Shown: positions 52,290 to 62,738, counted from the stretch's first letter. The stretch: DNA of 64,000 nucleotides from Clostridium rhizosphaerae (GCF_016765585.1 NZ_JAESWC010000001.1:594423-658422), one strand, 5' to 3'. Translations and numbers: made by a program. Notes: generated from the sequence alone by a model not told the origin.

Positions 52290-53210
52290 ATGACAAAAAG
52301 ATTGCTTGATTGCAACAGCTCAGATATTAATGCCATGGATAAAAATCAAATATTAGAATCTATAGCTGCCAGTGAAGGCAGAGTCATGGTTACAGAGATT
52401 ATAGGAGCATTTCAGCCAATACTTTTTAATATAAGCAACGCTGAATTAGCATGTTCATTTGGATCTGATATACTTTTACTAAATTATTTTGATGTATATA
52501 ATCCTATATTTAACGGAATACCTCAAGTTGAAAATCATAATATAGTAAGGGAAATAAAAAAACTAACAGGAAGACTAATAGGAATAAACTTAGAGCCTGT
52601 GGATTCTCATGAACAAACTATAGGCGAAATTAGAGAAATTTCAAATGGGAGAAAGGCTACTATCGAAACTGCAAAAAAAGCCTATGAAATGGGTGTAAAT
52701 ATAATACTTCTTACAGGCAACCCAGGTACTGGAGTATCTAATAAAGAAATAATAAGCACTTTGAAAGAAATAAGCAAATCCTTAGGTGACAAGCTCATAC
52801 TAGCTGCAGGAAAAATGCACGCTGCTGGTTCCTTACATGAAGCAGGAGAAAATATTATTACCAAGGATGATATTATAGATTTTATTAATTCAGGAGCGGA
52901 TATTATACTTCTCCCTGCCCCTGGAACAGTTCCAGGAATAACTGTTGAGTATATAAAAGAACTTGTTACCTTTATACACAGTAAAGGAAAACTTGCTCTT
53001 ACAGCTATAGGTACCTCACAAGAAGGAGCAGACAGCCAAACTATACGACAAATCGCCTTGATGTGCAAGATGACAGGTACAGACCTACATCATATTGGTG
53101 ATGCCGGGTATGCAGGTATCGCGATTCCTGAAAACATCATGGATTACAGTATTTCAATTAAAGGGAAAAGACACACTTATACACGAATGGCTAGGTCAGT
53201 TAACAGGTAA
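52290..53210 (+). CDS. Conserved TIM-barrel-like protein of PTS-type loci
   Basis: About 306 residues from ATG 52290, with AAGGAAGGA upstream. Alternating helices and strands with conserved segments such as DILLLNYFDVYNP, GINLEPVD, NIILLTGNPGTG, ILAAGKMHAAG and HHIGDAGYAGIA suggest a TIM barrel, near the phosphoenolpyruvate mutase-like or phosphosugar group. Relatives are sometimes labelled haloacid dehalogenase-like, but no HAD motif is visible. It is divergent from crr. The function is unknown. Confidence 0.6.
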   Translation: MTKRLLDCNSSDINAMDKNQILESIAASEGRVMVTEIIGAFQPILFNISNAELACSFGSDILLLNYFDVYNPIFNGIPQVENHNIVREIKKLTGRLIGINLEPVDSHEQTIGEIREISNGRKATIETAKKAYEMGVNIILLTGNPGTGVSNKEIISTLKEISKSLGDKLILAAGKMHAAGSLHEAGENIITKDDIIDFINSGADIILLPAPGTVPGITVEYIKELVTFIHSKGKLALTAIGTSQEGADSQTIRQIALMCKMTGTDLHHIGDAGYAGIAIPENIMDYSISIKGKRHTYTRMARSVNR

Positions 53211-53211
53211 T

Positions 53212-53256
53212 AAAAATGAGAAATGAATACTTTAAATTCATTTCTCATTTTTTGCT
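53212..53256. terminator. Bidirectional terminator
   Basis: AAAATGAGAAATGAAT / ATTCATTTCTCATTTT around a 7-base loop. It overlaps the end of the convergent DUF4867 gene. Confidence 0.9.
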
Positions 53257-53909
53257 ATATATACTTGAAGATTTTCCCCCATAAGTCCAACTTTAAACCT
53301 ACTATTAAGTTCAGTGTATTCTTCATGTGCTAAAATCCATGTATTTTTACTTACAAGCATATATTTTTCTATATCCTCGATGTTTATCAATCCTTCAGTT
53401 CCCTTTATCGATATTACACCACATCTGAATCCACCTATCTCCATTTTACAAGGTAATGAATGTAACGTTGTACTGAAAATTTCAACCGCTACTCCTTCTG
53501 GGATAAAATAAGCTTCTACTTTTTTTATATCATACTGGTCTTCTAAAATATCTTGAAGTTTTCCAATAAAAATTATCATATCTGTTATAGCAACAATTAT
53601 TTTATTACTTTTATGATTTCCTAAATAATTCAATTTAGAATTCATCCCATTACAATATCCAGCTTGAATAGGCATCCAGCCGAAATACTTACTTGTGAGC
53701 TTTTTAAATACTTCCGTGCTTTCTAAGGCTTCAGCTGATGGAACACAGACAACTCCTTCTTCTGGTACTGGGGTTTTTTCTTCAATATATTTAATCATTT
53801 CTGTAAAATCATAACCGGTTACTATTTTTCCATATTTTCTAAAGGCTAGATTAGTAATACCTTTAATTCTAATATGCTTATTTATCTTTCTCAATTGATT
53901 TAAAGTCAT
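53238..53909 (-). CDS. DUF4867 family protein
   Basis: 223 residues. I recognise DUF4867 from the central GYCNGMNSKLNYLGNHKSNK, FIGKLQDI and IPEGVAVEIFSTTLHSLPC segments. The fold is probably cupin-like. Members occur with sugar PTS genes and may act on a sugar phosphate, which is inference. It converges on the TIM-barrel gene and stands apart from its relatives' usual operon. Confidence 0.7.
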   Translation of the reverse strand: MTLNQLRKINKHIRIKGITNLAFRKYGKIVTGYDFTEMIKYIEEKTPVPEEGVVCVPSAEALESTEVFKKLTSKYFGWMPIQAGYCNGMNSKLNYLGNHKSNKIIVAITDMIIFIGKLQDILEDQYDIKKVEAYFIPEGVAVEIFSTTLHSLPCKMEIGGFRCGVISIKGTEGLINIEDIEKYMLVSKNTWILAHEEYTELNSRFKVGLMGENLQVYIAKNEK

Positions 53910-53980
53910 TGCACTACCTCTTTGTATTTTTATTACATTATTATTTCCAAAGAGTAATTAATTTAATTCAAATAAATACT

Positions 53981-54006
53981 GCTGCATAAAATTTATATGC
54001 AGCAGT
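53981..54006 (-). terminator. Terminator after the chemoreceptor gene
   Basis: ACTGCTGCATA / TATGCAGCAGT hairpin beyond the stop codon. Confidence 0.75.
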
Positions 54007-54010
54007 TTAT

Positions 54011-55636
54011 CTATATTTTATATTTTTCTATACCTTCAAGCATATCCTTAGACATATCAGCTAAATCATTAGCTGATATTGTAATCTCTTCTACTGAAGC
54101 ATTTTGCTCTTCTACTGAAGAAGTTATTTCTTCTGATGAAGCAGAAACCTCTTCAGAAACTAATGCAACATCTTCAACCTTTTTAATAACATTATTTTTA
54201 GATACTACTACACTGCTTAAAGCACCATTAACTTCTTTTATTTGAGGAACAATGCTATCCACTTCTCTTATTATTTCTTTGAGAGAAATAACAGTTTTAC
54301 TAACATCTTCACCTTGACTAAGCATTTTATTTGATACAGCCTGTGCAGTAGAAGATGCATCCTTAGCCTCATCAGTGATTCTATCAACCAATTGTGCTAT
54401 TCCTTTAGAGGAATCTAATACTTGCTCTGCAAGCTTTCTTATCTCATCAGCAACTACTGCAAAGCCCCTTCCAACTTCTCCTGCGCGAGCAGCTTCGATA
54501 GCAGCATTTAATGCTAATAAATTAGTTTGCTCTGCTACAGCATTTATTACATCTGTTATGGTAGTAATTTGTCCTACACTGCTATCTAATAAAGATAACT
54601 TTTCAATAACATATTTAAAACTGCTAGTTACATCATTAATAGACTTTATAAGCAATTCTATTTTATCTGAACCATTATCTGCAGCAATCTTTATTTTAGC
54701 TCCTCCATCTGTCACATTTTGAAGCTTATTATTAACTTCATCTAGAGTTACACCAAAGTTTTCAAGCATATTTACTGTATCAGAAATACTTTCAGACTGC
54801 TTTGAAGCCCCAATCGCAACTTCTTCTATTGCCTGAGCCACTCCATTACTTGAAGCAGCTACTTGTTCTGTAGAGGCCGCCAAGTTTTGTGAAACCGAGC
54901 TTAACTTGTCGGATGAAGCTTTTATATTTGCTACCATATCTCTAATTGAAGCTATAGTTGAATTCATTGCATCAGCTAAAATAGAAATTTCATCTTTAGT
55001 ATTAACCTTAAACTTAACGCTAAAGTCTCCTTTTGCCACTTGCTGTATTGTTTTAGTCATCATCTTTATTGGCTTTGAAAGTCTATTAGCTTCAATATAA
55101 GAAATTGCTATTGCTATTAATAATATAAATATAAGAAATCTTAGAGATTTAAGTAATATTCCCTTTGAATCTAAATTTACTGATATTCCAACAGATAATG
55201 CTCCATTACCAAAACTTTCTCCCTGAACTGGTATTATTACTTGGAGTATATTTTCTTTATTACTATCTGCTGAAAGCTCCGATGTATCTTTTCCTTCCGT
55301 AATAACCTTTTTTGTCTTACTATCACCATCTTGTCCAACTTTTGTTTTGTCACTACTTGCAATTATCTTGTTATCCTTATCAATTACATTTATAAATGCT
55401 ATTGAATCTTGATGACCTTTAGTTCTTTCCAAAAACTCCTGGACTTTATCATTGCTTGAAGCATTAAAACCTCTAAGTCCATCAGCTATTTGCATGGCTA
55501 ATGCACTATTTTGCTTCTGAAGCTGATCTCCCATACTGCCGATAAGCTGACTTGCTATAAGTCCTGTAGTACCGATAATACATAAAAGTGCTAATCCCAA
55601 ATAACTTACTGTCAATTTTCTTCTTATTGTTTTCAT
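54011..55636 (-). CDS. Methyl-accepting chemotaxis protein
   Basis: About 541 residues from ATG 55636, with GGAGGA upstream. First membrane segment ([20 protein letters not shown]), an extracellular sensor of about 150 residues of the single-Cache type, a second segment ([20 protein letters not shown]), a HAMP domain ([20 protein letters not shown]) and a signalling domain with the hairpin tip [20 protein letters not shown]. No CheR-binding pentapeptide. The ligand is unknown. Confidence 0.93.
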   Translation of the reverse strand: MKTIRRKLTVSYLGLALLCIIGTTGLIASQLIGSMGDQLQKQNSALAMQIADGLRGFNASSNDKVQEFLERTKGHQDSIAFINVIDKDNKIIASSDKTKVGQDGDSKTKKVITEGKDTSELSADSNKENILQVIIPVQGESFGNGALSVGISVNLDSKGILLKSLRFLIFILLIAIAISYIEANRLSKPIKMMTKTIQQVAKGDFSVKFKVNTKDEISILADAMNSTIASIRDMVANIKASSDKLSSVSQNLAASTEQVAASSNGVAQAIEEVAIGASKQSESISDTVNMLENFGVTLDEVNNKLQNVTDGGAKIKIAADNGSDKIELLIKSINDVTSSFKYVIEKLSLLDSSVGQITTITDVINAVAEQTNLLALNAAIEAARAGEVGRGFAVVADEIRKLAEQVLDSSKGIAQLVDRITDEAKDASSTAQAVSNKMLSQGEDVSKTVISLKEIIREVDSIVPQIKEVNGALSSVVVSKNNVIKKVEDVALVSEEVSASSEEITSSVEEQNASVEEITISANDLADMSKDMLEGIEKYKI

Positions 55637-55756
55637 TTTCCCTTTTCCTCCGTAAAAACTCATGCTTTCCAACAAATCAAATAAGTTTAATTCTACCCTT
55701 ATTACAATATAAACTCAATATATAAATAGTAAATAATACGTTAATTTAAAAAAATA

Positions 55757-55784
55757 AAAAGACCGTTAAATAACGGTCTTTTTA
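55757..55784. terminator. Terminator after the ferredoxin gene
   Basis: AAAAAGACCGTTA / TAACGGTCTTTTT hairpin, T-run on both strands. Confidence 0.92.
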
Positions 55785-55790
55785 GTAAGA

Positions 55791-55961
55791 TTACTCTTGA
55801 ACAGGTGCTCCTACTGGGCAAACATTAGCGCAATTTCCACAATCAATGCAGTTATCTGCATCTATTACAAATATGCTATCTCCTTCGCTTATACAGCTAA
55901 CTGGGCATTCAGCAGCACATGCACCGCAGCTTATGCAAGCATCAGTAATTTTGTATGCCAT
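55791..55961 (-). CDS. 2[4Fe-4S] ferredoxin
   Basis: 56 residues, the classic clostridial ferredoxin length, from ATG 55961 with AGGAGG upstream. Two cluster motifs: CISCGACAAECP and CIDCGNCANVCP. Carries low-potential electrons for enzymes such as IorAB and hydrogenase. Confidence 0.97.
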   Translation of the reverse strand: MAYKITDACISCGACAAECPVSCISEGDSIFVIDADNCIDCGNCANVCPVGAPVQE

Positions 55962-56040
55962 AGTATACTCCTCCTAAATATTTTAATATGGATTGTCCAT
56001 TCTTATTTTACCACTATTTAAAATATTTTCAAAGATATTT

Positions 56041-56244
56041 TTATAGAACAGTATACCCTAAATCCTCAAGGCATTGAATAAGCTTATCTTCATTTAAGAA
56101 ATACTTATCATATACAACATTTACTTCCTGCTTCTCTTTATTAATTTGGCAGGCTATAACTCCTTGATTCATAGATATAGCCTCCCTAATACTATTAACA
56201 TCTTCTAAGCTTTTCATATTTGCAATTTTAATTACTGACTTCAT
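56041..56244 (-). CDS. HMA-fold small protein without the metal-binding Cys pair
   Basis: 67 residues with the ferredoxin-like alpha/beta fold of heavy-metal-associated domains (IANMKSLEDVNSIREAI..VNVVYDKYF..DLGYTVL). The usual GMxCxxC loop is replaced by NMKSLEDV, so it should not bind copper in the normal way. It starts 15 bases after ricT on the same strand. Confidence 0.75.
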   Translation of the reverse strand: MKSVIKIANMKSLEDVNSIREAISMNQGVIACQINKEKQEVNVVYDKYFLNEDKLIQCLEDLGYTVL

Positions 56245-56258
56245 TGAGATGGAACCCC

Positions 56259-57170
56259 CTAGTTTTCTTTAAATAATTCCTTTATTTCTTTAACATCTAC
56301 ATCTACGTCTTGAATTTCTATTTCTATTTCTTCTTCATCAATTATTCCTTCATAACCGCCAGAAACTAAAGTTACCTTTTCAATACTATAATCTCTAATT
56401 ATTTCTTCTCCATCTTTTGGCTTTATTTTAACTTTAACTAATTCTTTAACAACACTATTAGAAACAACCTCTCCTTTTCCATCTTCTGTATCCACTACAG
56501 AACCTACTCTTGGAAGCCTTTTTCTAATATCTTCATAGGTCTCCTGCTCATAATTTAAGCAGCACATAAGTCTCCCACAAATACCCGAAATTTTAGTAGG
56601 ATTCAAAGATAAATTCTGTTCTTTAGCCATTTTTATAGATACAGGAACGAAATCTCCCAAAAAGCTTGAACAGCATAAAGGTCTTCCGCAAGGGCCAAGA
56701 CCTCCAACCATTTTTGACTCATCTCTTACTCCAATTTGCCTTAGTTCTATTCTTGTTCTAAAAATAGTAGCCAAGTCTTTTACTAGCTCTCTAAAGTCAA
56801 CTCTTCCATCTGCAGTGAAATAAAATATAACTTTATTATTATCAAAAGTATATTCTACATCTATAAGCTTCATAACAAGCTTATGTTCTTGAATCTTTTC
56901 AATACAAATCCTAAAAGCTTCCTGTTCCTTTATCTTGTTTTCTTTATGTTGAGTTTCATCCTCTTCTGTAGCTTTTCTAATAACACTCTTAAGAGGTGAA
57001 ACAATATCTTCGTCATTAATGAATTTAGTGCCAGTAACACACTCACCAAATTCTATACCCCTAGCTGTCTCTACTATTACACTTTCACCCTTTTGAATAT
57101 CTAAATCACCAGGATCAAAATAATATATTTTTCCAGCTTTTTTAAAACGAATACCTGCAACTTTTACCAT
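56259..57170 (-). CDS. ricT: PSP1-domain protein RicT (YaaT)
   Basis: About 303 residues from ATG 57170, with AGGAGGC upstream. Cys-rich PSP1 signature: GPCGRPLCCSSFLGDF (~150) and SGICGRLMCCLNYEQ (~190). In B. subtilis RicT (YaaT) is part of the RicAFT complex that carries iron-sulfur clusters and promotes RNA processing by RNase Y. It follows holB as in B. subtilis. Confidence 0.93.
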   Translation of the reverse strand: MVKVAGIRFKKAGKIYYFDPGDLDIQKGESVIVETARGIEFGECVTGTKFINDEDIVSPLKSVIRKATEEDETQHKENKIKEQEAFRICIEKIQEHKLVMKLIDVEYTFDNNKVIFYFTADGRVDFRELVKDLATIFRTRIELRQIGVRDESKMVGGLGPCGRPLCCSSFLGDFVPVSIKMAKEQNLSLNPTKISGICGRLMCCLNYEQETYEDIRKRLPRVGSVVDTEDGKGEVVSNSVVKELVKVKIKPKDGEEIIRDYSIEKVTLVSGGYEGIIDEEEIEIEIQDVDVDVKEIKELFKEN

Positions 57171-57253
57171 AATGCCTCCTATAATATAAGGAAATAACTT
57201 CAACTATATAATCAAGTTTACATATTATTTCTTTTAGGTACCAATAAAAATAT

Positions 57254-58201
57254 CTATATATCTAAAAAATTAAGCAGCATAGTGCTGAATGTAAGTGATG
57301 GATTAACATTTCTTTCTAACTTCTGCCTTGTTTTATTTACTATTTCTATAATATCATTTAATGAACTAAAAGAAAATAAGGAAGCTAATTCTTTTAGCTC
57401 GTTAATCTTATCTAAATTTATAATTAACTCTTCTTTACCGGTCTCTTTATAAACTAAAATATCTCTAATAAAGGATAACAACCAAGTTAGCGTTTCCTGC
57501 CAGTTATTTTTATATTTCAAAAAGAAATCTTCATATTTTAGAAATTCTCTTGGTTTTTTATTATTCATACTTAATAATATACTAAGTAAAGTATTCCTTA
57601 TTTCTTTAAAACTTTCATCCTCGATAAATCTTTCTGCTCTTCCTGGTATTCCATCGCTAAAAGCAGTTACAGCTTTGATTTCATTTATAGATAAATTGCT
57701 GTACTTTATCTTTAGAAACTTTTCCATTTCATCTAATGTGAGTCTTTGAAGTTTGTGAATCTGACATCTTGACTTTATGGTTTCTAAAATATTTTCTAGT
57801 TTTTCACAGAGTAAAATAATAAAAACCCCCTGAGGTGGTTCTTCTATTGTTTTTAGAAAAGCATTCTGAGCATCCACAGTCATTTTATTTGCTTCATATA
57901 TTATTATAACTTTCCTATTACCTTCATAAGGCTTTTTATTTATTTCATCTATTATTTCTTCAACTAAATATTTTATACCAATAGTTTGCTTATTATCAGG
58001 AACCTTAAACTCTATAAGGTCAGCATATTCTCTATCATAAGGTTTACCTAAAAGCTTAAGTCCTATACCTCTTGCAATTAAACTTTTTCCAATTCCATCT
58101 TCACCAACAATAAGATGGGCATGTGAAAACATGCCCGAAATTATTGATGTATTTATTTGATTTTTTATATTCTCATGTCCTATTATTTTCTCAAAGTTCA
58201 A
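57254..58201 (-). CDS. holB: DNA polymerase III delta-prime subunit
   Basis: 315 residues. AAA+ clamp-loader: HAHLIVGEDGIGKSLIARG (Walker A-like), sensor region NAFLKTIEEPPQGVFIILLC and IKSRCQ. Part of the complex that loads the sliding clamp. Located between darA and ricT; yaaR, present here in B. subtilis, is missing. Confidence 0.94.
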   Translation of the reverse strand: MNFEKIIGHENIKNQINTSIISGMFSHAHLIVGEDGIGKSLIARGIGLKLLGKPYDREYADLIEFKVPDNKQTIGIKYLVEEIIDEINKKPYEGNRKVIIIYEANKMTVDAQNAFLKTIEEPPQGVFIILLCEKLENILETIKSRCQIHKLQRLTLDEMEKFLKIKYSNLSINEIKAVTAFSDGIPGRAERFIEDESFKEIRNTLLSILLSMNNKKPREFLKYEDFFLKYKNNWQETLTWLLSFIRDILVYKETGKEELIINLDKINELKELASLFSFSSLNDIIEIVNKTRQKLERNVNPSLTFSTMLLNFLDI

Positions 58202-58255
58202 GTTTACCGCTCCTTAATAACTTTGCCATATAATCATTTCCTATAGTACAATTTA

Positions 58256-58600
<345 letters not shown>

Positions 58601-58795
58601 TCACATAGTTTAATTATATCTAATTTACATCTTTTTCTAAATTTTTGCAATACTTAATTGTAAAGATTTCATTGATATTAATTAATATAATTTTATTACA
58701 TATTAATTCACCAAAAACCTTTTGGAGAATATACTGAAATTAAGGTGCTAAGGATTAAAGTTGAGTCAGACAAAGTATAAAAAGGAGGGTTTCTT

Positions 58796-59032
58796 ATGAG
58801 CAAAAAATGCTGTGAAAACAATTATGGACTAATGGATGGTTTAGGGTTTGGTTCCAGAAAACCTAGCTTATCTAACCTAATCATACTAATACTTATTATT
58901 CTTCAATTTAATAATGGTACTAATTTGTTAGGAAGCGGTAATGCTGGCTATCAAGGAATCGACAATGGTATTCTGTTCATAATTGCATTATTCTACTTAA
59001 GCTGCTGCAGCCCATGCAAAGAAAGCTGCTAG
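58796..59032 (+). CDS. Small hydrophobic Cys-ended protein
   Basis: 78 residues. One or two hydrophobic segments (NLIILILIILQFNNG, GILFIIALFYLS) with Cys pairs at both ends (KKCCENN and CCSPCKESC). Reminiscent of small sporulation coat or membrane proteins, but no family is certain. AAGGAGGG precedes the ATG. It is transcribed against the flanking operon. Confidence 0.6.
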   Translation: MSKKCCENNYGLMDGLGFGSRKPSLSNLIILILIILQFNNGTNLLGSGNAGYQGIDNGILFIIALFYLSCCSPCKESC

Positions 59033-59054
59033 ATCTGCTAATGATTAATACTTA

Positions 59055-59101
59055 AAAAGAGCTCCTATAGATAGCAGACTGCTTTCTATAAGAGCTCTTA
59101 A
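59055..59101. terminator. Bidirectional terminator before tmk
   Basis: AAGAGCTC..ATAGATAGCAG / CTGCT..TCTAT..GAGCTCTT hairpin with interior mismatches. Confidence 0.75.
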
Positions 59102-59102
59102 T

Positions 59103-59720
59103 TTATATTAAATCATTTATTATCTTTACAATGTGATTATGAATATCCTCTAAAGATCTATTAGCATCTATAGCTGTTATGTAATCTGCTGAATTAATTA
59201 AACTCATATAACCTTCATATACTCTTTTATGAAATTCATCACCACTATTTTCTAGTCTATCTAGAGATCTTTGCTTTGATTTCCTTTTCAATCCTTCTTC
59301 AAAAGGAATAGTAAGCAAAAATGTTATATCTGGTTTCAAACCATCAATAGCTGCTTCATTTATATTTTTTATTCTATCTGCCCCAAGATTTCTACCTATC
59401 CCCTGATATACAATTGAAGATTGTACAAATCTATCACAGATGACTATTTTTCCTTCCATTAAAGCAGGCTTAATAACTTCATTAACAAGCTGAGCACGAG
59501 ATGCTGCATATAAAAGTGCTTCACACATATCCGCCATTTCGCTATTGTCATTATCAAGTATTATATTTCTAATCTTTTCACTTATTTTAGTTCCACCAGG
59601 TTCTCTTGTAAAAACTATTTCAAACCCTTTTCTACTTAAATAAGCTTTAAGCAATTCTATTTGAGTAGTCTTCCCTGACCCATCCGGACCTTCAAAAGTA
59701 ATTAATAATCCTTTTTTCAT
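59103..59720 (-). CDS. tmk: Thymidylate kinase
   Basis: 205 residues from ATG 59720, with GGAGTG upstream. P-loop FEGPDGSGKTTQ, the DRE/TREPGGT motif and CDRFVQSSIVYQG are all present. It phosphorylates dTMP to dTDP. It starts 5 bases after the decarboxylase gene stop. Confidence 0.96.
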   Translation of the reverse strand: MKKGLLITFEGPDGSGKTTQIELLKAYLSRKGFEIVFTREPGGTKISEKIRNIILDNDNSEMADMCEALLYAASRAQLVNEVIKPALMEGKIVICDRFVQSSIVYQGIGRNLGADRIKNINEAAIDGLKPDITFLLTIPFEEGLKRKSKQRSLDRLENSGDEFHKRVYEGYMSLINSADYITAIDANRSLEDIHNHIVKIINDLI

Positions 59721-59725
59721 TTTTA

Positions 59726-61132
59726 TCACTCCACCACAGTAATATGTTCATTATCAATTCCAAGTATAGTTACTTTATTTTCTACATAATATCTTATCAT
59801 ATCTAAAGCAGTTTTATCTATAATTTCTCCAGGATTTACAAGTGGAATTCCTGGGGGATATGGAACAACTGCTTTTCCGCAAACCTTACCTTCAGCTTCA
59901 TTTATGAAAACACTTCTCTTTTTCATATCAACAATCTGCCAAGGCATAAGCTCAGCCTTTGGTATATGAAGTTTATATATTATTCTTTGCTCCTCTTTCA
60001 GCAATTCCACATTACATTCGCTAAGCACCTTATATAGGGTTTCAAAATCTTGCTCCTTATTAAAAGGTGAAAATATTAAAACTACATTTGAAGCATCACT
60101 CATTTCAGCTTGTATCTTTCTGCTTCTTAGATATTCTAGAAGTTTGTGACCGCTGAGTCCTTTATTAAGATTTATCACATACCGACTTAAATCTATGTTA
60201 TAAATATCATCACTATCTAAAACATGTAGAAACTTAAGCTTGTTTATTTTATTTCTAAATATATTTGCGATTTTTATTAGTTCTTCATAACCTTTCCTGC
60301 CATACTCTTCTATCCAGTACCTTCCATAATCCATAGATGCCATTAACATATAAGAAGGGCTTGTACTTAAAAAAGCGCTGACATAAAAGTCGACTTTTTC
60401 TATATCTACATTCTCACCCACATGAAGATATGCAGTTTGAGTAAGACTGGAAAGTGTTTTATGGCAGCTCATAACCACCATATCTGCTCCAAGCTTTACT
60501 GGACTTTCAGGTAAGGCATCATGTACACCAAAGTGAGCTCCATGAGCTGAATCCACCAACACCTTCATATTATATTTTTGGGCTTCATTTATAATAAATT
60601 TTAAATCAGGGCATACCCCATAATAATTAGGATAAGTAATTATTATTCCCTTGGCATCTTTATTATCTTCAATTAAGCTTAAAAAATGCTCCATATCAAC
60701 TGACATTGGAGCATTAAACTTATTACTAATTTTATTCCTTATATATATGGGTTTCAGCTTCCGCATTAATATTCCATTAAAAATGCTTCTATGACAATTT
60801 CTTTCAACTATAACTTTATCTCCTTCACTAAAAGCTGAAAAAATCATAGCAAGATTTCCACTTGTGCTTCCATTCACTAAGAAATAAGACTTTCTACTTT
60901 TATAGAATCTGCTTAAAAGCTCCTCTGCTTCCTTTATTATTCCATCTGGATTATGGAGATTATCTACCCCATCAACCTCTGTAATATCTATTTTTAGTAT
61001 ATTACTGTATATTTCCTTTCCTATATCTGTACTCAAAAATCCTTGGCCGCCTTTATGACCTGGCATTGCAAACGGAATATTATTTTCATTGGTATACCTT
61101 AAGAGTCCCTCTACAAGTGGTAATTTAGACAA
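59726..61132 (-). CDS. PLP-dependent Orn/Lys/Arg decarboxylase (YaaO type)
   Basis: 468 residues from TTG 61132 (GGAGAGGAT upstream). The PLP-binding Lys is in SCHKTLSSLTQTAYLHV; the phosphate site VNGSTSGNLAMI, and DSAHGAHFGVH are visible. Produces a polyamine precursor from a basic amino acid; substrate not fixed by sequence. It overlaps the csfB stop by 22 bases and leads into tmk. Confidence 0.9.
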   Translation of the reverse strand: MSKLPLVEGLLRYTNENNIPFAMPGHKGGQGFLSTDIGKEIYSNILKIDITEVDGVDNLHNPDGIIKEAEELLSRFYKSRKSYFLVNGSTSGNLAMIFSAFSEGDKVIVERNCHRSIFNGILMRKLKPIYIRNKISNKFNAPMSVDMEHFLSLIEDNKDAKGIIITYPNYYGVCPDLKFIINEAQKYNMKVLVDSAHGAHFGVHDALPESPVKLGADMVVMSCHKTLSSLTQTAYLHVGENVDIEKVDFYVSAFLSTSPSYMLMASMDYGRYWIEEYGRKGYEELIKIANIFRNKINKLKFLHVLDSDDIYNIDLSRYVINLNKGLSGHKLLEYLRSRKIQAEMSDASNVVLIFSPFNKEQDFETLYKVLSECNVELLKEEQRIIYKLHIPKAELMPWQIVDMKKRSVFINEAEGKVCGKAVVPYPPGIPLVNPGEIIDKTALDMIRYYVENKVTILGIDNEHITVVE

Positions 61133-61323
61133 CGAGTATCCTCTCCCTTTAGTGTAATTTGCACTATTGTCTTTTTTATACAGTCTTTATAGAAATCATA
61201 AAAATCTGTATTCATATTGGAATTTATCAATCTTTCCTCGCAGCATTTACAAATTCTTTTCCCGTTTATAATTATACCATTATTTAGAGGCTTCCTACAT
61301 ATAATACATGCTTGTTTTTTCAT
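61111..61323 (-). CDS. csfB: Sigma-G inhibitor Gin (CsfB)
   Basis: 70 residues. The zinc-binding CIICRKPLNNGIIINGKRIC with a following CCEERL is the Gin/CsfB signature. In B. subtilis it holds sigma-G inactive until late in forespore development. Its place directly before yaaO and tmk matches B. subtilis and supports the call and a spore-forming host. Confidence 0.93.
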   Translation of the reverse strand: MKKQACIICRKPLNNGIIINGKRICKCCEERLINSNMNTDFYDFYKDCIKKTIVQITLKGEDTRCLNYHL

Positions 61324-61512
61324 AATTTCCCCCTGTCAATTGCTGTACATGCTTATTTTATTCTAATTTTTGCCTCTTCTAATATATTTTATTCAGTATA
61401 TTGTCCACTTTTATTTTGTCCACATAAATATTTAAACTTTGTTCAAATATATTATGGAGTTTGAGGAAACAATATTATATATAATTTGCATTCTAAATTA
61501 CGGAGGTCTATT

Positions 61513-62703
61513 ATGAAACAGGAAATGCTAAGCTATCTTTATACAATTAAAGATGACATATTCAATCTTTCAAAATATTTATATGAAAATCCTGAAGAAA
61601 GCTTTTATGAATATAAAGCTTATAACTACATAGTAAAAATGCTTAAGGATAATAATTTCAAGGTAACAGAAAATTATTTAGATATACCTACTGCCTTCCA
61701 CGCAGAGCTTGGAAGCGGTCATCCTAAAATATGTTTTATTTGCGAATATGATGCTGCAACTAAAGAAGGTCATGTAACTGGTCATAACTTAATATCAGCT
61801 ATGGCTACAGCTGCTGCTCTTTCCTTATCAAAAGTTCTTAAAAACTTTAATACAGGTACAATAATTTTACTTGGCTGCCCAGGTGAATTTGTAAGCGGTG
61901 CTAAAGTTACAATGACAAAGCAGGGTATTTTTAGTGATATTGATGTTGTTCTTATGGCCCATCCTGATGTAGAAAATGCTGAAACAGGAACATCTATGGC
62001 TCTTCTTCCTGTGCAAATTAGGTTCACTAGCGAAAATCCTTCAATTAAGTCAGATAATGGGACTTATTCTTCTTTAGATGCATGCTATTTTATTGTAAAC
62101 TCTCTTAGTTTTTTAAAAACCGGATTTAATAAAAGCTGCAATATAGATAATGTAAAAATAACTAATGGAGAGTCTTGTCATCAAATACCTACTCAATCAG
62201 ATTTAAAGTTTTATATAAGAGCTCCCAAAATGACAGAAGCTTGTGAAATTGAAAATAAGATTAAAGAACTTGCAAATACAACTGCTAATATTATGAATCT
62301 AAAATATGAGATTACAATGCCTGAACTTCCATATGATGAACTTATACCTAATCATGCTCTGTCAAGAATTTTTGCCCATAACCTTAAAGAAATTGGCATT
62401 ATTGATACTGTAGAGCCTAAAAACAGTTATTCTGGCTTAAGTCTTGGAACAGTAAGCCATGTTGTCCCTTGTATACACCCTTATGTTTCAGTAGTTGAGG
62501 ATTCTTCTATAAAATATAACTCGATAGATTTTGCTCGTGCAACAGTATCTAAATATGCAGAAGATAAAGTTCTTAAAATATCTTCTGCACTCGCTATGAC
62601 TGCACTTGACCTATTGGAAAAAGAAGACCTTCTTCAGGAGGTTAAAATTGAATTCTATGAAAACATTAAAAATCATCAAGAAACACCTTGTGAAGTATTA
62701 TAA
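61513..62703 (+). CDS. M20-family metallopeptidase homologue, active site altered
   Basis: About 396 residues from ATG 61513 (GGAGG upstream). The fold matches M20 amidohydrolases (aminobenzoyl-glutamate/PM20D2-like). In the metal motif usually GHACGHN it has GHVTGHN (Cys to Thr); the catalytic AEE is GEF here (second Glu to Phe); the conserved His in AHPD is kept. The later GSTD motif is also changed (SGLSLGTVSHVVP). It may not bind two metals and could be a non-catalytic binding protein. Confidence 0.75.
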   Translation: MKQEMLSYLYTIKDDIFNLSKYLYENPEESFYEYKAYNYIVKMLKDNNFKVTENYLDIPTAFHAELGSGHPKICFICEYDAATKEGHVTGHNLISAMATAAALSLSKVLKNFNTGTIILLGCPGEFVSGAKVTMTKQGIFSDIDVVLMAHPDVENAETGTSMALLPVQIRFTSENPSIKSDNGTYSSLDACYFIVNSLSFLKTGFNKSCNIDNVKITNGESCHQIPTQSDLKFYIRAPKMTEACEIENKIKELANTTANIMNLKYEITMPELPYDELIPNHALSRIFAHNLKEIGIIDTVEPKNSYSGLSLGTVSHVVPCIHPYVSVVEDSSIKYNSIDFARATVSKYAEDKVLKISSALAMTALDLLEKEDLLQEVKIEFYENIKNHQETPCEVL

Positions 62704-62738
62704 AATATAGACTTTATTCTCTAATCAGATATAATATA

